Assembly (NCBI GenBank): GCA_017431185.1
Contig: JAFRLP010000417.1
Location: 1-29,068 of the forward strand
Direction of reading: 5' to 3'
Length of the DNA stretch: 29,068 nucleotides
Source: Victivallales bacterium
GTDB lineage: Bacteria > Verrucomicrobiota > Lentisphaeria > Oligosphaerales > Oligosphaeraceae
Of the stretch, positions 24,947 to 29,068 are shown piece by piece. Position 1 is the first letter of the stretch, and each line of letters opens with the position of its first letter. The notes under the pieces are model-generated. The model searched no databases and was not told the origin of the DNA. It saw nothing but the letters and a program-made list of their open reading frames with translations. A program made the translations under genes and the position numbers.

Positions 24947-25774
24947 TCAATTTTGGGAGCCTGGCAGCCCGCCGTTCCGATAGGCGGTGAGGATGGAGTA
25001 GGCGATGGAGCCAGGCGAGGGCGTGCTTGGAAGGGTGTCTTTCGTGAACCAGGCGGCCGACTCGATTTCCGTGCCGTCGGGCGTGGGAACGCCGCCGGCA
25101 TATCGCGCGGTGAAACCAAGCATCAGGGAGTTGGGGAAAGGCCAGGTCTGGCTGCCAAAATAGCGGATGTCGCTCACCTCCACGCCTATCTCCTCATGGA
25201 CTTCGCGCACGACCGTCTCCTCGGCGGACTCTCCCGCCTCCACAAAACCTGCAATCAGACTGAAAATGCCAGGTCGGAAATTGCGGTTGTGAGCCAGCAG
25301 AATCCGTCCGTCCTGGTCAAGGATGGCGGTGATGACCGCTGGCGAAATCTGCGGATAATAGTGCTCGCCGCAGACGGGGCACAACTGGGACAAGTCCAAC
25401 GGGGAGGCGTGCAGTTTGGCTCCGCATTTTCCGCAGTACTGCTCCCTGCTGAGCCAGTTCAGGTGAAGTTTTGCACGGCAAATCGCCTGACGCAATGGCG
25501 GCGGGGAGTCCCAGATGGCCTGGCGCACGCTTTTGCGGAGAAGGTCAGGCGGCACGACGCCCGGCGCCGGAAAGGCGGCGCAGGGCGCATTGTCCAGTGC
25601 GCCGCAAACCAATCCCTGGGTGGCGGAGAGGCATGGGAGGTCCGCCAGGCAGGGCAGGGTGCTGGCGGCAGTGAGGAGCACCTCGTTGTCCAGAAACAGG
25701 CAGACCTTCGTCGATGGAGGCAATTCGGAGCCGACGGCGAAGGTGTGCCTGGTGGATGGCGTGAAGCACTGCAT
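24947..25774 (-). CDS. nudC: NAD+ pyrophosphatase/deNADding Nudix hydrolase
   Basis: 275 residues. A zinc ribbon, YCGKCGAKL and LCPVCGEHYYP (about residues 112-142), is followed by PAVITAILD, the Nudix box GFVEAGESAEETVVREVHEEIGV (G-x5-E-x7-REUxEExGU complete) and SQTWPFPNSLMLGF, the NudC-specific SQPWPFPxS motif that separates NADH pyrophosphatases from other Nudix enzymes. NudC hydrolyses NAD(H) to NMN(H) and AMP and removes NAD caps from RNA. The N-terminal domain (residues 1-100) is diverged, as usual. The ribosome site is weak (AGGGA). The gap to the next gene holds a 6-bp hairpin (ACACCC 24914-24919 with GGGTGT 24925-24930) without a T run. Confidence 0.95.
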   Translation of the reverse strand: MQCFTPSTRHTFAVGSELPPSTKVCLFLDNEVLLTAASTLPCLADLPCLSATQGLVCGALDNAPCAAFPAPGVVPPDLLRKSVRQAIWDSPPPLRQAICRAKLHLNWLSREQYCGKCGAKLHASPLDLSQLCPVCGEHYYPQISPAVITAILDQDGRILLAHNRNFRPGIFSLIAGFVEAGESAEETVVREVHEEIGVEVSDIRYFGSQTWPFPNSLMLGFTARYAGGVPTPDGTEIESAAWFTKDTLPSTPSPGSIAYSILTAYRNGGLPGSQN

Positions 25775-25806
25775 GGCAGTCCCTGCGGAACGCCGTTGGG
25801 CGTCTG

Positions 25807-26946
25807 TCAGGGGACAGGCGGTGGCGGGGGGGCCATCGGCGGCGGGGGGGCCATCGGCGGCGGTGGCGGAGGAGCCTGGAAGAGACCCGCCAAAGCCGGG
25901 ACGGCGCTGGCCGCCTGCCAGCCCGCCATGCCGGCAGTCCAGACCAGGGTGGCTCCCGTGAACTGCCCCGTCCCGACCAGTTGCTGGAGTTGGGCGACCG
26001 TGTAGGGCCCCTGCTGCGCGTTGTTCAGCAGAATATGGAAACTGGGGGCGACGGGCGGCGGCGGGGGCATTGGGGCGGCCTGCGGCTGCTGATAGACGGG
26101 CTGCTGCGCCATTTGACCGAGTTGCGCGCCCATGAACATGCCCATCATGTTGCCTGCGCCACCTTGGTTGTTGGCGGCGTCACGCATCGCCTTGGCCGCC
26201 TGTATGCGGGCGTAGTCATTGGTGACATCCTTGAGGGCACCGACGCTGGAGCGTTCGTCAATGCTCTTGTTGACCTCTTCCGGCAGAGAGATGTTCTCAA
26301 GTTTGAAGGCAATCAGTTCCAGTCCGTAATTGGCGAAATCGGGGGTGAGTTTGCTCATCATGTGCTGCCCGATCTCATCGTAGTTGGCGGCGAGGTCAAG
26401 AGCGGGGATATGCAGTTCGCCCAATGCGTCAGTCAGGCTGGAGACAATCATCGGCTTCACCTGGTTCTCCAGTTCCTCGGCGGTGAATTCGGCGCGGGAG
26501 CCGACGAAGCGGGAGATCATTTCGTCCCTGATGCCGATTTTATAGGAGAACAGTCCATGGGCGCGGACTCGCACCATGCCGAAGTCCGCGTCCCGCAGCA
26601 TGACGGGATTGGCCGTGCCCCATTTGCGACCGAGCTGCTCTGTCTCCTTGATGAAATAGACTTCGGCTTTGAAGGGGGACTCGAAACCATACGGGAGGCT
26701 CAGCAGATTGCGGAGGATGGGGATGTTCTTGGTGTCCAGCGTGTAGGTGCCGGGTCCGAAGCGGTCGGCAATTTTGCCTTCGCTCACGAACACCGCCGAT
26801 TGCCCTGGGCGCACAATCAGTTTGGCATGCCATTTGATTTCGTGGTTTTGGCGGTCAAAGCGATGAACCAGCACGCCAGGGGTCTCGTTGTCCCACTGGA
26901 TGATGTCAATGAACTGGCTGCCGAAGATGTTTTTCAGGATTCCCAT
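25807..26946 (-). CDS. SPFH-domain protein with C-terminal GYF_2 domain and poly-proline tail
   Basis: 379 residues from ATG 26946 (MGILKNIFGSQFIDIIQW); the frame is open upstream, but that part crosses the promoter and palindromic element. The N-terminus resembles the YdjI/'virion core protein' type of SPFH proteins: SQFIDIIQWDNETPGVLVHR, then VRPGQSAVFVSEGKIADRFG and GTYTLDTKNIPILRNLL. A helical region follows (VNKSIDERSSVGALKDV), then a Gln/Pro linker, a GYF_2 (DUF4339) domain at about 300-350 (NNAQQGPYTVAQLQQLVGTG ... LVWTAGMAGWQ) and a tail of proline runs. There is no membrane helix. SPFH proteins make scaffolds at membranes. First gene of the minus-strand run. Confidence 0.88.
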   Translation of the reverse strand: MGILKNIFGSQFIDIIQWDNETPGVLVHRFDRQNHEIKWHAKLIVRPGQSAVFVSEGKIADRFGPGTYTLDTKNIPILRNLLSLPYGFESPFKAEVYFIKETEQLGRKWGTANPVMLRDADFGMVRVRAHGLFSYKIGIRDEMISRFVGSRAEFTAEELENQVKPMIVSSLTDALGELHIPALDLAANYDEIGQHMMSKLTPDFANYGLELIAFKLENISLPEEVNKSIDERSSVGALKDVTNDYARIQAAKAMRDAANNQGGAGNMMGMFMGAQLGQMAQQPVYQQPQAAPMPPPPPVAPSFHILLNNAQQGPYTVAQLQQLVGTGQFTGATLVWTAGMAGWQAASAVPALAGLFQAPPPPPPMAPPPPMAPPPPPVP

Positions 26947-26995
26947 TGCTTGCTCTCTTCTTTTTGGGGGGCTGTTTGAATGCAAAGACCTATTT

Positions 26996-27023
26996 ACTAT
27001 AGAGCCTAACTGCGATTTGTCAA
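26996..27023 (-). promoter_or_regulatory. Strong sigma70-type promoter for the SPFH-nudC-purM-waaG run
   Basis: On the minus strand a perfect -35 TTGACA (27023-27018) is 16 nt from -10 TATAGT (27001-26996). The start site would be near 26990, giving a leader of about 45 nt to ATG 26946. The -35 box lies only 3 bp from the end of a palindromic element (27027), which therefore fills the upstream activator region. Confidence 0.75.
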
Positions 27024-27026
27024 TCC

Positions 27027-27184
27027 AGTGTCCCGTCCGATTAATCCGATGGAATATTCCGCGTTCTTTCCGGCTCCTTTCGCATGAAGGCCTCTTCGCA
27101 TGAAGCCATGCGCAGTCGCCTTCGTGCGAAAACAACTTGAAAACATCTGCGGACTATCCCCGCGAATGAATCGGACGGGACACT
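27027..27184. mobile_element. 158-bp MITE-like palindromic element 1
   Basis: The ends are perfect 16-bp inverted repeats (AGTGTCCCGTCCGATT at 27027-27042; complement at 27169-27184), and the match continues imperfectly to 36 bp (about 30 matching). Deeper in, TTTCGCATGAAGGC (27078-27091) pairs with 27118-27131 with one mismatch. Almost the whole element can thus fold as one long hairpin. It has no coding potential. No clear target duplication is visible, because its right edge is joined to the second element. Confidence 0.8.
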
Positions 27185-27185
27185 A

Positions 27186-27339
27186 GTGTAGTGTTTGCTA
27201 AATCCGTTTCAGGTTTTGAAGGCGTTTTTGAGAGATTTTGGCGTAAATGCGACCGCGCATAGTAACTATGTAAGGAAGCATTTACACCAAAATAGCCAAA
27301 AAAGACCAGAACATGTAACGGATTTAGCAAACACTACAC
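27186..27339. mobile_element. 154-bp MITE-like palindromic element 2, IS630/Tc1-like TA flanks
   Basis: 28-bp perfect inverted repeats span 27181-27208 and 27317-27344. They include the palindrome CACTAGTG at each edge; taking TA (27184-27185 and 27340-27341) as the target duplication leaves a 154-bp element beginning GTGTAGTGTTTGC. TA within CTAG is the usual target of IS630/Tc1-mariner transposons. Internal arms TTTTGGCGTAAATGC (27236-27250) and 27278-27292 pair with one mismatch, so this element too is a full-length hairpin. It has no gene. Its sequence differs from element 1 apart from the first AGTGT. Confidence 0.8.
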
Positions 27340-29068
27340 TAGTGGACGAACCGCGTCATGTCTTTTTGCGCGGCCTGAAGTTGGGAGGCGAACTGCTTGA
27401 AGAACTTGCTCTTTTTGCTTTCGCTGACGGGCTGGTCATCCAAGGTGGTGACTTCACGGCGGAAGATGGCCCCCGGCGAACCGACGGGAAGGATGTATTT
27501 GTGGGTCTGGTTGACGAAGGCCACTTCATCCCACCCGCAGACGATGAAGTAGTCGCGGTTATAATCGGGGGAGAGCAAGTCCTGGCCCACTGAAAAATCC
27601 TGTGCTGGATTCTGAATCCCGAACAGCGTGGCCAAGGTGGGAACCAGGTCGGTGTGATGGGTGATCTGGTCATGGACGGCAGCCTGGGTCCCAGGGTGAT
27701 AGAACACCAGCGGAACATGTATCTGCTGCTGGACAAAGGCGGAGTTGTGTCCCAGGCGCCCGTTTTCGAAAAATTCCTCGCCGTGGTCTCCGGTGATGAT
27801 GATGATGGTGTTGTTGCGCAGGTCTTCATCCGCCATGGCCATCTGGAGGATGCGCGCAAGCTGGGAGTCAACATGGTAGGCGGCATTGGCGTCCCGATTG
27901 AACAGCATGGTCGCGTCTTTTGGGGAGACGGTGGCGTAGTTGATGTGCTCCAGGAAATCCTTGCGGATGACTTTGTCAGGCGGGAAGGAGTAGGGGGCGT
28001 GCGTGGATTCGAAGAATCCAAAGGCGAAGAATGGGCGAGAGGTGTCGCGTTCGGCGATGAAGGAGAGCATTTGATCCGTGAGCAGGACGTCGCGGTCGGG
28101 TGGAAACCCTTTGGAGTGTTCGCGGAGTTGCTCATGCTTCATCGTGACGAAGATGGTCTGGTCGAATTCGGGGTAGGTGAATTTGGCCGAGGTCTGGCAG
28201 AGGAACTGCGCATTGTCCTCATGCATCCAGTCGAGGACCAGGGGGCTGCGGCGCTGTCCCAGAAAACTGAACCAGTTGGTGGCATACAGCCCGTAGAACA
28301 TGCTGAACATGCCGGGACGGGTGCCCCGTCCGCCGCTGTAGTGGTTCAGGAAACGGTGGCAGGATTTGGCGAACTGCCAGGTATTGGGCATGATTTCCTC
28401 GGTGAGCAGGTCTGCCCGCAGGGATTCGGCCACCAGCCAAATGACGTTGTATTTGCGGTGGTCTGGCTGCCGCTGGATGGTTTTCTGCGGGTAGTTCAGC
28501 ACGTCCGCATGGAGGTTGTGGCGGGACAGGAGCTGTATCTCTTCGCGGGGCGGGTCCTGGAAGCCAAGCCGTCGCATCAATCTGCGCATCCGAATGGTGA
28601 TGAGACCTGGAAACACATCGACATGCGCCATGACGGATGCGTCTGCGCGAAAATCAGCCACGCCTGTGGAAAGCAGGGAAATGAGCAGGGCCAGGCTGAC
28701 GATTGCGGGAAGGAGGATGGGGAGATGCCAGCGGCGGGCGAGCGCGGCCGCAAGCCGTCCTGTCCATTGCGCCTGGTAGCAGGTGAAGAGCAGCACCATC
28801 TGAAGGAGGATGTAGAGGGCGAAAGCCAGGCCGCTGCATGCGATGCTCAGCGTGTCAAGTCCCATGGACTCAAAGCCTCCCGGCGTGACCAGCAGGTTGA
28901 ACACCAGCCCGTTGAAGTGGTAGCCGTATTTCAGAAGCATGATGTAGTCGCCGATGAGATATAGTCCGGTGAGGGAGGCGAAGGCCCCTGCCATGGCGGT
29001 GAATATCAGGCGCGCAAGCGGCTTCTTGAAAAAGCAGAACCCCAGGGCCGCCGACACAATGGACGGCA
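27339..29068 (-). CDS. YejM/LapC-like inner-membrane sulfatase-fold protein (5' end outside window)
   Basis: At least 576 residues are visible and the frame is open at the right edge, so the start lies outside. The N-terminal part has several hydrophobic segments (LIFTAMAGAFASLTGLYLIG, IACSGLAFALYILLQMVLLF, LPAIVSLALLISLL), like the DUF3413 membrane domain. The periplasmic sulfatase-fold domain has VIWLVAESLRADLL, HYSGGRGTRPGMFSMFYGLYATNWF and IIITGDHGEEFFENGRLGH, and ends in HHTDLVPTLATLFGIQNPAQ with FSVGQDLLSP, matching the E. coli YejM end (DHTDL ... SQGQDLF). YejM controls LpxC turnover and LPS level. Unlike YejM, which lacks metal-site residues, this protein keeps GDHGEE and a Thr in the nucleophile region, so it may be an active transferase such as a phosphoethanolamine- or LtaS-like enzyme. 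The stop TAG lies at the edge of element 2. Confidence 0.85.
   Translation of the reverse strand, partial: PSIVSAALGFCFFKKPLARLIFTAMAGAFASLTGLYLIGDYIMLLKYGYHFNGLVFNLLVTPGGFESMGLDTLSIACSGLAFALYILLQMVLLFTCYQAQWTGRLAAALARRWHLPILLPAIVSLALLISLLSTGVADFRADASVMAHVDVFPGLITIRMRRLMRRLGFQDPPREEIQLLSRHNLHADVLNYPQKTIQRQPDHRKYNVIWLVAESLRADLLTEEIMPNTWQFAKSCHRFLNHYSGGRGTRPGMFSMFYGLYATNWFSFLGQRRSPLVLDWMHEDNAQFLCQTSAKFTYPEFDQTIFVTMKHEQLREHSKGFPPDRDVLLTDQMLSFIAERDTSRPFFAFGFFESTHAPYSFPPDKVIRKDFLEHINYATVSPKDATMLFNRDANAAYHVDSQLARILQMAMADEDLRNNTIIIITGDHGEEFFENGRLGHNSAFVQQQIHVPLVFYHPGTQAAVHDQITHHTDLVPTLATLFGIQNPAQDFSVGQDLLSPDYNRDYFIVCGWDEVAFVNQTHKYILPVGSPGAIFRREVTTLDDQPVSESKKSKFFKQFASQLQAAQKDMTRFVH

Noticed and set aside
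24953..26005. 350-codon plus-strand frame opposite nudC and the SPFH gene
   Set aside because: Gly/Arg-rich antisense shadow; the opposite strand has complete Nudix, zinc-ribbon and SPFH features.
27654..28964. 436-codon plus-strand frame opposite the YejM-like gene
   Set aside because: Antisense to a protein with membrane and sulfatase motifs; no domain of its own.

Overview
The window looks like a chromosomal segment from a GC-rich Gram-negative bacterium of the Planctomycetes-Verrucomicrobia-Chlamydiae group, most likely Lentisphaerota (Victivallis/Lentisphaera type). The main clues are a pseudopilin-like protein with the [20 protein letters not shown] start and [12 protein letters not shown] tail common in that group, a large secreted multidomain protein beside a GH38-like glycosidase, and outer-membrane functions (WaaG-type LPS glucosyltransferase, heptose-kinase-like PfkB enzyme, YejM-like membrane sulfatase). 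The lineage call is inference; no rRNA gene is present.

Region A (1-9212, plus strand) is a glycan-related gene run: the 3' end of an unrecognised conserved protein, a PfkB/RfaE-like sugar kinase, a 970-residue GH38-like protein (ATGA overlap with the kinase), a prepilin-type protein and a 1280-residue secreted protein with amidotransferase-like and degenerate PHP-like segments.

Region B (9213-9984) is non-coding. It holds diverged ~36-nt repeats, GC-rich palindromes and then an abrupt change to A+T-rich sequence with a candidate promoter.

Region C (9985-13662, plus strand) is accessory: an XRE regulator and ImmA/IrrE metalloprotease pair, a 303-nt gap with two strong stem-loops (possibly a small RNA on the minus strand), a DUF4417 protein, a small PD-(D/E)XK/CdiA-CT-like nuclease, and two tandem zinc-ribbon-like proteins that may be its partners or immunity proteins. 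A 55-bp scar of a second nuclease gene between the two paralogues shows that a toxin-partner cassette was duplicated and its second toxin then deleted internally.

Region D (20600-13780, minus strand) is a compact defence operon: Type III restriction subunit (Res), Type III methyltransferase (Mod), an SMC/OLD-like AAA ATPase and a DUF4276 (Toprim-like) protein. The last two genes overlap by 8 nt. B to D together form a defence/toxin island in otherwise core-like DNA.

Region E (26946-20738, minus strand) is a tightly spaced six-gene run from a strong sigma70-type promoter: SPFH/GYF_2 protein, nudC, purM, a diverged uracil-DNA-glycosylase-like protein, an unknown protein and waaG.

Region F (27027-27339) has two abutting full-length-palindrome elements of the MITE type. 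One ends 3 bp from the -35 box of the region E promoter. The other is flanked by TA dinucleotides, one of which lies in the stop codon of the downstream YejM-like sulfatase gene, which runs off the right edge.
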